Part shown: piece after piece, positions 28,634-36,804 of the stretch | Position numbering within the stretch: position 1 is the first letter of the stretch | Layout of the letters: every line of letters begins with the position of its first letter | From: Pseudosulfitobacter pseudonitzschiae | GTDB lineage: Bacteria > Pseudomonadota > Alphaproteobacteria > Rhodobacterales > Rhodobacteraceae | Assembly (NCBI RefSeq): GCF_900129395.1 | Contig: NZ_FQVP01000002.1 | Location: 558,001-622,000 of the forward strand | Reading direction: 5' to 3' | Length of the DNA: 64,000 bases | Position numbers and translations under genes: made by a program | Notes under the pieces: generated by a model | Databases searched by the model: none | The model's input: the letters and a program-made list of their open reading frames with translations, nothing else | What the model was told of the DNA's origin: nothing

Positions 28634-29512
28634 ATGGAATATGACATCCGTCTGGTGCTGACCCACACCTACCATCTGCCCGCTGGCAATGGGCGGCACG
28701 TGGTCCGCGTGGTGCCGCGCGCGCTGGGGCAGCGGCAGCAATTGAAACTGTCGATGCTGACGATCACGCCGCAGCCGTCCGAGCAATTCGACAGCGTGGA
28801 TTTTTTCGGCAACCAGACCACCACCTTTGTCCACGCGGATGTGCACAGCAAAATGGTGATCTCGATGGCCTGTCGGGTCGCGGTCCAACAGCCCGCACCC
28901 TTGCTGGACTTTCCGTTGAACGCCGAGCAATTGGCGGTTGAGCTGTCCGACCTGCGCGACATGGGACCGTTGTCGCCCACGCATTTTCTGGGACCGTCGC
29001 CGCGTCTGACGGCAAATTCGGAAATCTCCGCCTTTGCCCGCGACATCCGCCGCGCGCGCGACAGCGTGGCCGCCACGGTGATGCGGCTGGGCGAGGCATT
29101 GCACGGCGTCATGACCTTTGACGCCACGGCCACCACTGTGGACACGAACCCGGTCGATGCCTTCAAGCTCAGGCGCGGGGTCTGTCAGGACTACAGCCAC
29201 ATCATGATCCTTGCCCTGCGATCTCTGGGCATTCCAGCAGGCTATGTCAGCGGCTATCTGCGCACGATCCCGCCCAAGGGCGCGCCACGATTGGAGGGGG
29301 CGGATGCGATGCACGCCTGGGTCAAGGCTTGGTGCGGCGCCGCGCTGGGCTGGGTGGAATACGACCCGACCAATTGCTGCGTCGTGGGCACGGATCATGT
29401 CGTGGTGGGCTACGGGCGCGATTACGCTGATGTCAGCCCCGACATCGGGCATTTGCGCTCGGCAGGGAACCAGACCACCGCGCAATCGGTTGACGTCAAG
29501 GTGGTGACCTGA
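28634..29512 (+). CDS. Transglutaminase-family protein (second, compact)
   Basis: 292 residues. An N-terminal transglutaminase-associated beta domain (RLVLTHTYHLPAGNGRHVVRV) precedes a core with Cys184 (RGVCQDYSH), His227 (AMHAWVKAW) and Asp244 (VEYDPTN), the full catalytic triad. It is much shorter than the first member because it lacks DUF2126. Its ATG falls two bases after the stop of the ATP-grasp gene, so the two are coupled. Family members of this type act as peptidases or transamidases. No signal peptide is present, which indicates cytoplasmic action. Confidence 0.93.
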   Translation: MEYDIRLVLTHTYHLPAGNGRHVVRVVPRALGQRQQLKLSMLTITPQPSEQFDSVDFFGNQTTTFVHADVHSKMVISMACRVAVQQPAPLLDFPLNAEQLAVELSDLRDMGPLSPTHFLGPSPRLTANSEISAFARDIRRARDSVAATVMRLGEALHGVMTFDATATTVDTNPVDAFKLRRGVCQDYSHIMILALRSLGIPAGYVSGYLRTIPPKGAPRLEGADAMHAWVKAWCGAALGWVEYDPTNCCVVGTDHVVVGYGRDYADVSPDIGHLRSAGNQTTAQSVDVKVVT

Positions 29513-29589
29513 ACATCGGTGCGCCCCTCTTGGCATGTCACACAGGCATGACCTCCCCACGACTGCCTTTATGAACGGATACTGACGCA

Positions 29590-30573
29590 ATGCGCATCTA
29601 TGCCTGCCCAAGCTGCAAGGCGACGGCCTATTTCTGGAACCAGCGGTGCATCTGCGGCAATACGCTGGTCTATGATCCCGAAAACGACGGCTTTGTTCCG
29701 GGCGCGCCAACCTGTGCCAACCGGGCGCAGATCGGATGCAACTGGGTGGCCGAGCAGGCCGACACCGGCCTTTGCCGGTCCTGTGCCATGACCGAGGTCG
29801 TGCCCGACATCAAACAGGGGGACAACCTGGCGCTGTGGTCGCGCGCCGAGGCGTCGAAACGCTGGGTGTTGGCGACACTGGGTCGCTGGGGGTGGTTCAC
29901 CGACGCCGACACCGGACCCAACCCGCGGTTCCACCTGTTGTCGGAAGACACCGCCAAGGGCCATACGAATATCATCATGGGGCACCAGAACGGGTTGGTC
30001 ACCATCAACCTTGCCGAAGCGGACCCTATCGAAGAGGTGCGCCGCCGCGAGGCGCTGAGCGAGCGGTTGCGGACCATGACTGCGCATTTTCGCCACGAGA
30101 TTGCGCATTTCCTGTTCGAACGCCTCGCCGCTGCGCACTCCGATTTCGAAGCGCAGTTTACGCCCATCTTTGGTGATCCGCAGGCCGACTATGGCGCGGC
30201 GTTAAAGCGCCACTATGCCAACGGCGCGCCCGCTGACTGGGTAGACCGTTTCATCACGCCCTATGCCTCGGCCCACGCCCATGAGGATTGGGCGGAAACC
30301 TCGGCCCATGTGATGCATCTGGCCGACATGCTGGACAGCGCGGTCGAGGCGGGGCTGACCCTGCCGGTGCTGAACAACCTGAAATACGACGCCTATGCAG
30401 AGACCGACGCCAAGGCGTTGATCGACACGGCAGGGGCCTACGGGCTGGCGCTGAACCACGTGAACCGGTCCATCGGGCACGACGATATCTATCCGTTCGT
30501 GCACAGCCAGACGGTGCAGGACAAACTGGCGACGGCGCATGGGTGGCTGAGCGGGGCGGGGGCTTCGGGTTGA
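29590..30573 (+). CDS. Zinc-ribbon putative zinc metallopeptidase (DUF2248-like)
   Basis: 327 residues. An N-terminal zinc-ribbon region has cysteines at 6, 9, 20, 22, 42, 50, 62 and 65. It is followed by a gluzincin-like core with His169-Glu170-x-x-His173 (FRHEIAHFLFE) and a downstream acidic stretch HAHEDWAETSAH that can supply the third ligand. The layout fits the putative zinc-binding metallopeptidase family once annotated as DUF2248. It follows the transglutaminase by 77 bases on the same strand, at the place where related clusters often carry a proteasome-like NTN hydrolase. A role in cleaving the product or target of the cluster is inferred. Confidence 0.88.
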   Translation: MRIYACPSCKATAYFWNQRCICGNTLVYDPENDGFVPGAPTCANRAQIGCNWVAEQADTGLCRSCAMTEVVPDIKQGDNLALWSRAEASKRWVLATLGRWGWFTDADTGPNPRFHLLSEDTAKGHTNIIMGHQNGLVTINLAEADPIEEVRRREALSERLRTMTAHFRHEIAHFLFERLAAAHSDFEAQFTPIFGDPQADYGAALKRHYANGAPADWVDRFITPYASAHAHEDWAETSAHVMHLADMLDSAVEAGLTLPVLNNLKYDAYAETDAKALIDTAGAYGLALNHVNRSIGHDDIYPFVHSQTVQDKLATAHGWLSGAGASG

Positions 30574-30660
30574 ACAGATCAGAGGGCTGAGGTCGTTATG
30601 CTGTATTGCTGAGCGGGGCAGTCATTCGTGTAGGCCGCGGTTAAGGTCCGGTTTGAGGTA

Positions 30661-31053
30661 TTATTGCCTGTCGTTTCGTCCTCTCATCGCGGCAATCTCC
30701 GCCCAACCGCATATCGCTGTGACTACAAGACACCACCCGCCAAGCGCCGTCACCGATAGCAAGTAGATTGGTATCGACAGATTTGCGATGCTGACCGGAA
30801 AAAATGAGCACCGGACAAAGCCCTTCACTGCGCTGCCATCACAAAGCGTTTCTGCTAAGTGCAGATATATAAATAAAGAGATTACCACCAAAGTGACAAG
30901 TTTAGCGGTGAGCTTCATGACTGCCTTCACACGAGGAACAGTTGAGAAGTGCACCCAAGCCAACGCGGCCGCCGCTGGTGATATGTGTACTGCAAATGCG
31001 GTGATTGCTGGCAACAAAACTTTCAATTCAAAGCAGTCCTTACCAAGTTCCAA
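30661..31053 (-). CDS. Small hydrophobic membrane protein of unknown function
   Basis: Not recognised. The frame reads 130 residues from a TTG at 31053, or 85 residues from an ATG at 30918 that has AAGG upstream and may be the true start. Hydrophobic stretches around LVTLVVISLFIYLHL, SIANLSIPIYLLSVTAL and GWCLVVTAICGWAEI suggest two to four membrane helices. Three cysteines lie in loops. Base composition of the surrounding 600 bases is visibly less GC-rich than the neighbours. It is isolated between the amidoligase cluster and the iron-linked operon. Confidence 0.4.
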   Translation of the reverse strand: MELGKDCFELKVLLPAITAFAVHISPAAAALAWVHFSTVPRVKAVMKLTAKLVTLVVISLFIYLHLAETLCDGSAVKGFVRCSFFPVSIANLSIPIYLLSVTALGGWCLVVTAICGWAEIAAMRGRNDRQ

Positions 31054-31188
31054 TGCCAGCGACAGTTGAGGGAATGATCTGTTTGGTCAGGGTCCGCTCC
31101 GTCCCGCACACCGGACCTTGGTTCAGATCATGTTGAACGTCCGGCCCATATCACAAATGCCTGACTGTTAGGCCGACATGGCCCGCCC

Positions 31189-32253
31189 CTATCCCTGCGG
31201 TGCAATCTCGATCAGGTGGTTGTCGTATGCCAGTTGCACGGTCTGCAACAGGCGCGTGCTGCTGTCGGCATGGATCACCCGGCCCAGCCCGGTCGTTGCC
31301 AGCAAGCCGTCCTTGGCCGCGACCACGCCACAGACGTCCTGTTCTGCCAGCCGTTGCACCAGCGCGCCGGTGCCTGCGTCAAAAACCTCAAGCGTGCCGC
31401 CGCGCGGCGAGGTGATCGCCACCTGCGTGCCATTCCCGGAAAAGGCGATGCTGCCAACGTAGCCTTCCAGCGCCGCGGCATCGCCCAACAGGCGCAGCGG
31501 TTCGCCACGCCGGTGCAGGCCCACCAGCGCAGGCGACCGCGCCACATCGCCCTGCCATTGCATCCCCACGGCCACCAGCCCGTCGGCCCGCACCGCCAGG
31601 TGGCGGGTCGAGGCGTGGTGGTGCGGGGGTTCGACCATGTCGAGCAGGTCGCCGTCTTCGGACAGATAGGCCAGATTGGGCCGCATCGTGGGCAGGTTCA
31701 GCTTCAGCCGCCCGCTGTCGGGATGGGTGTCGATGCCGCCGTTGGCGACAACGAAGCCGCCCTGTGGCAGCAGTTTCATGTCATGCGGGCCAACCCCGCC
31801 CGAGGCAAACTCGCCAATGCGGGTATATCCCGCCGCCACGTCCCAGACGCCGATGCGGCCCTGACCTACGTCATAGTCGTTCTCGGTGGTGAACAGATAC
31901 TGCCCGCTGGCGTCAAAGCTGCCATGCCCGTAGAAATGCCGCCCCTCTGGGCTGTCCAGTCGCGCCAGCACCGCACCATCGCGGCAATCCAGCACCAGCG
32001 CAAAGCGCCCCGGCCTGCGGGCAAAGGCCACGGCGACGGGCTGGGTCGGGTGCGCGGCAGCGGCATGGCCGCGCGCGGGCAGGGGGATGCGGAACCGTTC
32101 GGCCCCCTGACGGTCCAGCCCGGTCAGCACATAGCTTTCATCCGGCAGACGCGCGGCGGACAGATAGGCCGGGCTGCCCGCGTCGGCCCATGTGGGCACG
32201 GGCGCAAGGCCCGAGGCCAGAAGCCCCGCAAGGAATTGTCGGCGGTTTGCCAT
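31189..32253 (-). CDS. DUF1513 domain-containing exported protein
   Basis: 354 residues. The start NRRQFLAGLLASGLAP has a twin-arginine-like signal, followed by a seven-bladed propeller-like protein of DUF1513: HPTQPVAVAFARRPG; GHGSFDASGQYLFTTENDYD; GIDTHPDSGRLKLNLPTM; PPHHHASTRHLAV. Its biochemical role is unknown. It regularly follows imelysin and di-haem oxidoreductase genes in iron-regulated operons, and that arrangement is present here. A two-base gap separates it from the imelysin gene, and it is the last gene of the set. Confidence 0.88.
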   Translation of the reverse strand: MANRRQFLAGLLASGLAPVPTWADAGSPAYLSAARLPDESYVLTGLDRQGAERFRIPLPARGHAAAAHPTQPVAVAFARRPGRFALVLDCRDGAVLARLDSPEGRHFYGHGSFDASGQYLFTTENDYDVGQGRIGVWDVAAGYTRIGEFASGGVGPHDMKLLPQGGFVVANGGIDTHPDSGRLKLNLPTMRPNLAYLSEDGDLLDMVEPPHHHASTRHLAVRADGLVAVGMQWQGDVARSPALVGLHRRGEPLRLLGDAAALEGYVGSIAFSGNGTQVAITSPRGGTLEVFDAGTGALVQRLAEQDVCGVVAAKDGLLATTGLGRVIHADSSTRLLQTVQLAYDNHLIEIAPQG

Positions 32254-32254
32254 G

Positions 32255-33214
32255 TCAGTCTCCGTCCAGAGAGTTGAACCCCGCGCTGACGCCCAATTGC
32301 GGCCCCAGCTTCATCGCCAGCAGGTCTCGGATGGCGTCGATGTTTTGTTGCAGCACTTCCAGTTTCAGGTGGTTCTGCGGGTCGTCCACAAAGCTGAAAT
32401 CGGCCCCGCCCTCGATCTGTGCAATCTCGTCCGCGCGGGCCAATGCCGTGTCGAATGCCGCGTCGATCTCTGTGGTCAACTCGGGGTCTTCTGAGGCCAG
32501 CGCGCGGGCCAGTTGTTGCAGGCTGGTCAGCGATACGACCACGTTGTTCAGCGACCGGCCCGACCGGCGCATCTCGGCGCGGGTGGCGCGGGGGTGGTCA
32601 AAGGTGCCCAAGGGGCGGCCAATGCGGGTGTCCGAGGTGAACTCAAGCCCGGTTTGCAGGGATTTGTACAACTCTTGCAGCGCCTCTGTGTCCGATTGAT
32701 AGGTCGCATTCGTCGGATCGCGCAGCAGATCGGCGTAGCGGTCGTTCCAGTCTTGGGCGATGGCTTTGGTTGTGGTGTTTGCATCCTCGGCCAACGCGTG
32801 CACCAGCGCGCAGCGGGCATCGCTGGCGGGATAGGCGGGGTCGAACAGCAGGAACTCCATCGCATAGAAACCGCGCCCCGCGACGGATGCATCGGCCACC
32901 GCAGGGGCGTCATCGCCCAGCAATGTGTTCAACGCCTTGGGGGTGGCCCCGCGCGGGTCGGGCCAATAGGCCAGCGCAAAGCCGCGGTTGTTCACTTCCG
33001 TGGGACCAAAGCGCAGGTGCGACACCGCCTGCCATGCGTCCGACGCCTGCGCCCAGGCCGCGACAGGTGCGCAGTCCTGCGAGGCGGCAAGGGCCGCAGT
33101 GCTGTCCGTCAGATGGGCGAAGGCGGGCAAAATATGCTGGTCAAGGGCTGCATCCACCCGATCGTCGGCCATGGCTGACAGGGGAAGCAGGGCAAAAAGG
33201 ATGGCAAGACGCAT
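32255..33214 (-). CDS. Imelysin family (peptidase M75-like) periplasmic protein
   Basis: 319 residues with a Sec signal peptide (RLAILFALLPLSAMA). An imelysin-like all-helical fold follows, with ALDQHILPAFAHL near the N-terminus, the GxHxxE-like position reading GFYAMEFLLFD, and HLRFGPTEVNNRGF. The canonical GxHxxE histidine is replaced (FYAMEF), as in many non-proteolytic imelysins that act in iron or haem uptake. The start overlaps the stop of the di-haem gene as TGATG. A TTG at 33217 is possible but less likely. Confidence 0.9.
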   Translation of the reverse strand: MRLAILFALLPLSAMADDRVDAALDQHILPAFAHLTDSTAALAASQDCAPVAAWAQASDAWQAVSHLRFGPTEVNNRGFALAYWPDPRGATPKALNTLLGDDAPAVADASVAGRGFYAMEFLLFDPAYPASDARCALVHALAEDANTTTKAIAQDWNDRYADLLRDPTNATYQSDTEALQELYKSLQTGLEFTSDTRIGRPLGTFDHPRATRAEMRRSGRSLNNVVVSLTSLQQLARALASEDPELTTEIDAAFDTALARADEIAQIEGGADFSFVDDPQNHLKLEVLQQNIDAIRDLLAMKLGPQLGVSAGFNSLDGD

Positions 33215-34755
33215 CAAAGGCTCTCCAGATAGGATACAAGCGCATCACGGTCGGGCTTGGGCATGTTCACAACACGGTCGCGGGCCGGTTGGGCCTCGCC
33301 TCCGTGCCACAGGATCGCCTCCAGCAACGACCGCGCGCGCCCGTCGTGCAGGAACAGCGTATGCCCCGAAACCTGCTGCGTCAAACCGATGCCCCACAGC
33401 GGGGCGGTGCGCCATTCGGTGCCATCGGCCACCGCTTCGGGACGGTTGTCTGCCAGGCCGGGGCCCATGTCGTGCAGCAGCATGTCGGTGTGCGGCCAGA
33501 TCAGCTGAAAGCTTTGCTCGGGGCGGTCGGCCAGGCGGCTGGTGACAAAGGACGGCTGGTGGCAGGACGCGCACCCGGTGTCGTAAAACACTTGCTTGCC
33601 GCGCAAGACCTGCGGATCGCCCACGTCGCGCCGCGCCGGCACCGCCAGGTTGCGCGAATAGAACACAACCAGATCCAGCCCCTCCTGGTCGATCTCGAAC
33701 TCGCGCACGTCGCCGTCACCATGCGGCGCGGTGCGACAGGCATCCTGAATGGTCGAGCATTCGCCAAAGGGATCGCGGTAAAGCGGGTTGGAAATGCCGA
33801 TGTCACCGGCAAAGGCACCGGCACTTTGTTGCAGGACCGTGGGTGCGCCGGCCTTCAGGCCGAAACGGCCCAGCATGGGGCGGTTGAACTCGTCCGACCA
33901 GACCACGTTGGGGCGGCCCGAAATGCCGTCGCCGTCTGCATCGTCGGGGTCGGCCAGCGCCAGAATGTCGGCGGCGGGGATCGCCTCAAGCAGGCCCAGA
34001 CCGATCATTTGCGGTGCCACGCGGGGCGACAGCATCGCCTGCGGGTGCAGCGGGCCATAGCCCAGATCGGCTGCGGTATAGGTCGGATCACGCAGCATCA
34101 CGGTGGTTCCGTCGGCCAGGGTCACGGCGCGTTCTTCATAGTCGATCTGCAGCCGGTATTCGGCGGGCAGGCCGGGCAGGGCAAAATCCTGAAGTTGCGT
34201 GCCATAGGTCGGGTCGGGTGCGGTGCCCAGATAATCCTGAATGTCGGCAATGCGGGCGGCGTCGTCGGGGATCGAGACGCGCAGGAACATCGACACCGCG
34301 TTTTCGGCATCGGGCTCCGGCGGATGGCCGCGCCCGTCCTTCAGGTGGCACCGTTGGCAGGACCGCGCGTTATACAGTGGTCCCAGGCCATCCGAGGCCA
34401 ATGTGGACGACGGCGCCGAGACCCAGATCTTGCGGAACAGCCCGTTGCCGACCTTGAAATTCAGCTCGTCCTCGAAGCTGAGATTGGCGGAGGGTTGCGA
34501 AAACGCATCGGCGTTGGGTTTGACACGCACGGTGGCCGCACCGCCGGGCAGGTCCTCGAACCGCTGCGGCGCGGTGAAATCCTGCGGCGGTGCCAGAACC
34601 TTTGCGATGCGCTCGGCCTCGGCGGGCGTGCGGGGAACCACGTTCAGATGGGGATCGTCCACGATGCCTGAATAGCGGTCGGATTGTGCGTCTGCCTGCG
34701 ACAGCAAAAGTGTGCCGAAAAAGGCCGCGACAAAGAGTGATCTTGTTATCTTCAT
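33214..34755 (-). CDS. Di-haem oxidoreductase (DHOR, DUF1111), putative thiol oxidoreductase
   Basis: 513 residues. A signal peptide (KITRSLFVAAFFGTLLLS...ADA) is followed by two c-type haem sites, CQRCH in the N-terminal half and CASCH in the C-terminal half, with LKDGRGHPPEP and TAPLWGIGL typical of the DHOR family. It acts in the periplasm, possibly oxidising or reducing iron for uptake by the imelysin partner. ATG 34755 is preferred to TTG 34767 because it starts the signal peptide and has AGG upstream. It is the first gene of the DHOR-imelysin-DUF1513 operon, divergent from a small protein gene. Confidence 0.92.
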   Translation of the reverse strand: MKITRSLFVAAFFGTLLLSQADAQSDRYSGIVDDPHLNVVPRTPAEAERIAKVLAPPQDFTAPQRFEDLPGGAATVRVKPNADAFSQPSANLSFEDELNFKVGNGLFRKIWVSAPSSTLASDGLGPLYNARSCQRCHLKDGRGHPPEPDAENAVSMFLRVSIPDDAARIADIQDYLGTAPDPTYGTQLQDFALPGLPAEYRLQIDYEERAVTLADGTTVMLRDPTYTAADLGYGPLHPQAMLSPRVAPQMIGLGLLEAIPAADILALADPDDADGDGISGRPNVVWSDEFNRPMLGRFGLKAGAPTVLQQSAGAFAGDIGISNPLYRDPFGECSTIQDACRTAPHGDGDVREFEIDQEGLDLVVFYSRNLAVPARRDVGDPQVLRGKQVFYDTGCASCHQPSFVTSRLADRPEQSFQLIWPHTDMLLHDMGPGLADNRPEAVADGTEWRTAPLWGIGLTQQVSGHTLFLHDGRARSLLEAILWHGGEAQPARDRVVNMPKPDRDALVSYLESL

Positions 34756-34826
34756 AAACCTGAGCAATATTGTCGGAAATTAGAGTCGTCCAGCTCTTTG
34801 TGACCCTTATACACGCGGGTTTGATC

Positions 34827-35249
34827 ATGAAACCGTCTTATATCCAGCCTTTGTATGCACCCGATTGCGCGCCTGTGGAACCCGACCGGACCACATTGTC
34901 TGCGCTGCGTATTGCCGCATGTGGCTGCCGCGCCTCTGCTCGGCTGGGGGTTGAGCAGGCCTGTGCCATGATCGACGCATCGCCGGAAAAGGCATTGCAC
35001 ACCCTTCTGGGCGCATTGCCCGAGGCTTTTGGCCGTCCGACACGGTTCTTTCGGGTGGGCGAGGCCGAGTTGAGCTTTGACGAACGCTGGGTTCTGGCGG
35101 CGATTGATGCGGCCAGCCGGGGCGACAGCGACAGCCTGTATTTCCTGATTGCCCGCCGCGTACCGGCCTATTTGCGCCGATGGGTCGCTTTTTTGATCCG
35201 ACGCGTTGCCGACACATATGGTCAGCATACATTCCACTTAAACAACTGA
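34827..35249 (+). CDS. Hypothetical protein upstream of dps
   Basis: 140 residues, not recognised. The N-terminus is rich in cysteines (YAPDCAPVEPDR; AACGCRASARLG; QACAMIDASPEKAL), the middle has GEAELSFDERWVLAAIDAA, and the C-terminus is basic (RRVPAYLRRWVAFLIRRVADTYG). No signal peptide is evident. The start at 34827 is preferred; an earlier frame at 34770 would enter the divergent promoter. It reads toward dps, whose start lies 11 bases after its stop, so both may share an iron- or peroxide-responsive promoter. Confidence 0.65.
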   Translation: MKPSYIQPLYAPDCAPVEPDRTTLSALRIAACGCRASARLGVEQACAMIDASPEKALHTLLGALPEAFGRPTRFFRVGEAELSFDERWVLAAIDAASRGDSDSLYFLIARRVPAYLRRWVAFLIRRVADTYGQHTFHLNN

Positions 35250-35260
35250 AGGAGCACCCG

Positions 35261-35731
35261 ATGGGACAACCTGTATCCGAAATCAGCACCAGCGCACGCG
35301 AGGCGATTGCCGAGGCGCTGAACCAGGCCGTGGCCGAAACCGCCGTGGCGACCATGCTGGCGCAGAACTTTCACTGGAACGTCAAAGGCATGTCTTTCGG
35401 CCCGCTGCACGCCCTGTTCCAGACGCTTTACGAAGATCACTTCGTCGCGCAGGACGATCTGGCCGAACGTATCCGTGCGCTGGATTGCCACGCCGAGGGC
35501 CAACTGGCGGGTATGCTGAAACGGTCGAAAATCGACGAACATGACGGGCATCAGTCCGACAAGGAAATGATCCAGATCCTGCTGGATGCGCAGGAACAGC
35601 TGTCGGCAACCCTGTCCGGGCTTGAGCATGTGGCGAGCGAAAACGGCGACACGCTGACCGAGGACCTGGCGATCGAACGCGGGCGCGCGCACGAGAAATT
35701 CGCATGGATGCTGCGCGCCCATCTGGCGTGA
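35261..35731 (+). CDS. dps: Dps-family ferritin-like DNA-protection protein
   Basis: 156 residues, the normal Dps length. The ferroxidase-centre signature AQNFHWNVKGMSFGPLHALF and LYEDHFVAQDDLAERIRALD is intact; it is made from His and acidic residues across the dimer interface. It stores iron using hydrogen peroxide and protects DNA. A GGAG site lies 8 bases before the ATG. It lies across from the iron-linked DHOR operon, consistent with a shared stress context. A 10-bp hairpin terminator follows. Confidence 0.94.
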   Translation: MGQPVSEISTSAREAIAEALNQAVAETAVATMLAQNFHWNVKGMSFGPLHALFQTLYEDHFVAQDDLAERIRALDCHAEGQLAGMLKRSKIDEHDGHQSDKEMIQILLDAQEQLSATLSGLEHVASENGDTLTEDLAIERGRAHEKFAWMLRAHLA

Positions 35732-35743
35732 CACGTTGAACCG

Positions 35744-35785
35744 GGCCGCGTCCTGAGGTCTTGCGAACGGACGCGGCCAGACTTT
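35744..35785. terminator. Likely bidirectional terminator between dps and LysR gene
   Basis: Perfect 10-bp inverted repeat GGCCGCGTCC (35744-35753) and GGACGCGGCC (35769-35778) with a 15-base loop, followed on the plus strand by a short AGACTTTA. It lies between convergent genes and could serve both. The T-tract is weak. Confidence 0.55.
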
Positions 35786-35825
35786 ACCGCAGCTTGCCCC
35801 CGACCTTCGGCGGCATGCCGCGCTT

Positions 35826-36794
35826 TCAAAACGGGCGTTGCTGCCATGCAGCCTGGGGCACGATGTCTTCGACTTGCATCCGGTGCTGCGCCATCAAGGC
35901 CTTCATGTCTTCGGCATGTGCCGCGGCCTGCGTTTCGGCCCAGCCCATAAACACCTGCACCGGGCGGCGTTTGACAAAGCGGGCGGGGCAACGGACCCAA
36001 TGCGCGGGAAAGCGCAGGACCGGCAGGTCGGGGCAGACCGGAACAAGATCGCCCGCCTGCATTTCCGCCGTCGCCAGCGCCATGGATTCCAGCACGACAC
36101 CGGCACCGTCCAAGGCCAGCTGGATCGCCATGGACGAACGGTCCATCAGCACGGTTTTGCGGTTGTTCGCCCCTGTCACCTTGTTGTGCCACAGCCAGAA
36201 ATCCCATTGCACATGGGCGCGCGGGCTGTCGATCAGGCGGGCCTGCGACAGCGGATCATTGGCGGGCAGGCCGGCCAAGTAGTCAGGGTGCGCCAGCGGC
36301 AGGATATGATCGTGCACAAGCGGTTTGCACCACAGTCCCGGCCAGTCGCCGGTGCCATAGCGGATGTCCATGTCCATGATCTCGCGGTCGAAATCGGTAG
36401 GGTCGGGGGCGGCATCCACGCGCAGGTCCCAGTCAGGGTAACGGGTCAGGAAATCCGCCAGGCGCGGCCCCAACCACCGCACGCCAAAGCTGGGCGATAC
36501 GCGCAGGTTCAGCCGGTGCGATGTGCGGGTGCGGCCCAGGTTGGCCTGCGCATCGGTCAGCATCCGCAGCGCCGTCCCTGCGGTTTGCGCCAGCAATTCG
36601 CCCTCCAGTGTCAGGCTGAGCACGCGGCCCGCGCGGCGGAACAGCTTGACCCCCAGTTGCTGCTCCAACAGCTTGATCTGCTGGCTGACGGCCGAGGGCG
36701 AGACGGACATTTCTTCGGCCGCGCGGGCCAGGCTGCCCCGACGGGCGACAGCCTCGAAATAGGGCAGGGCGTGCAGGTTGGGCGCGCGGCTCAT
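35826..36794 (-). CDS. LysR-family regulator, GcvA-like
   Basis: 322 residues. The N-terminal helix-turn-helix is ALPYFEAVARRGSLARAAEEMSV, then SPSAVSQQIKLLEQQLGVKLF, followed by GcvA-type effector motifs LRVSPSFGVRWLGPRLADFL and MDMDIRYGTGDW. GcvA-like members respond to amino acids or control neighbouring amino-acid and beta-lactamase genes. Here it lies next to a GntR gene on the same strand, 10 bases away, and opposite dps, so its target is uncertain. The ATG at 36794 starts the conserved region. Confidence 0.9.
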   Translation of the reverse strand: MSRAPNLHALPYFEAVARRGSLARAAEEMSVSPSAVSQQIKLLEQQLGVKLFRRAGRVLSLTLEGELLAQTAGTALRMLTDAQANLGRTRTSHRLNLRVSPSFGVRWLGPRLADFLTRYPDWDLRVDAAPDPTDFDREIMDMDIRYGTGDWPGLWCKPLVHDHILPLAHPDYLAGLPANDPLSQARLIDSPRAHVQWDFWLWHNKVTGANNRKTVLMDRSSMAIQLALDGAGVVLESMALATAEMQAGDLVPVCPDLPVLRFPAHWVRCPARFVKRRPVQVFMGWAETQAAAHAEDMKALMAQHRMQVEDIVPQAAWQQRPF

Positions 36795-36804
36795 GGCGGC
36801 CGCG

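Noticed and set aside
31091-31117. GGTCCG...CGGACC hairpin as terminator for the DUF1513 gene
   Set aside because: The stem is only six bases with a 15-base loop and no T-tract on the required strand.
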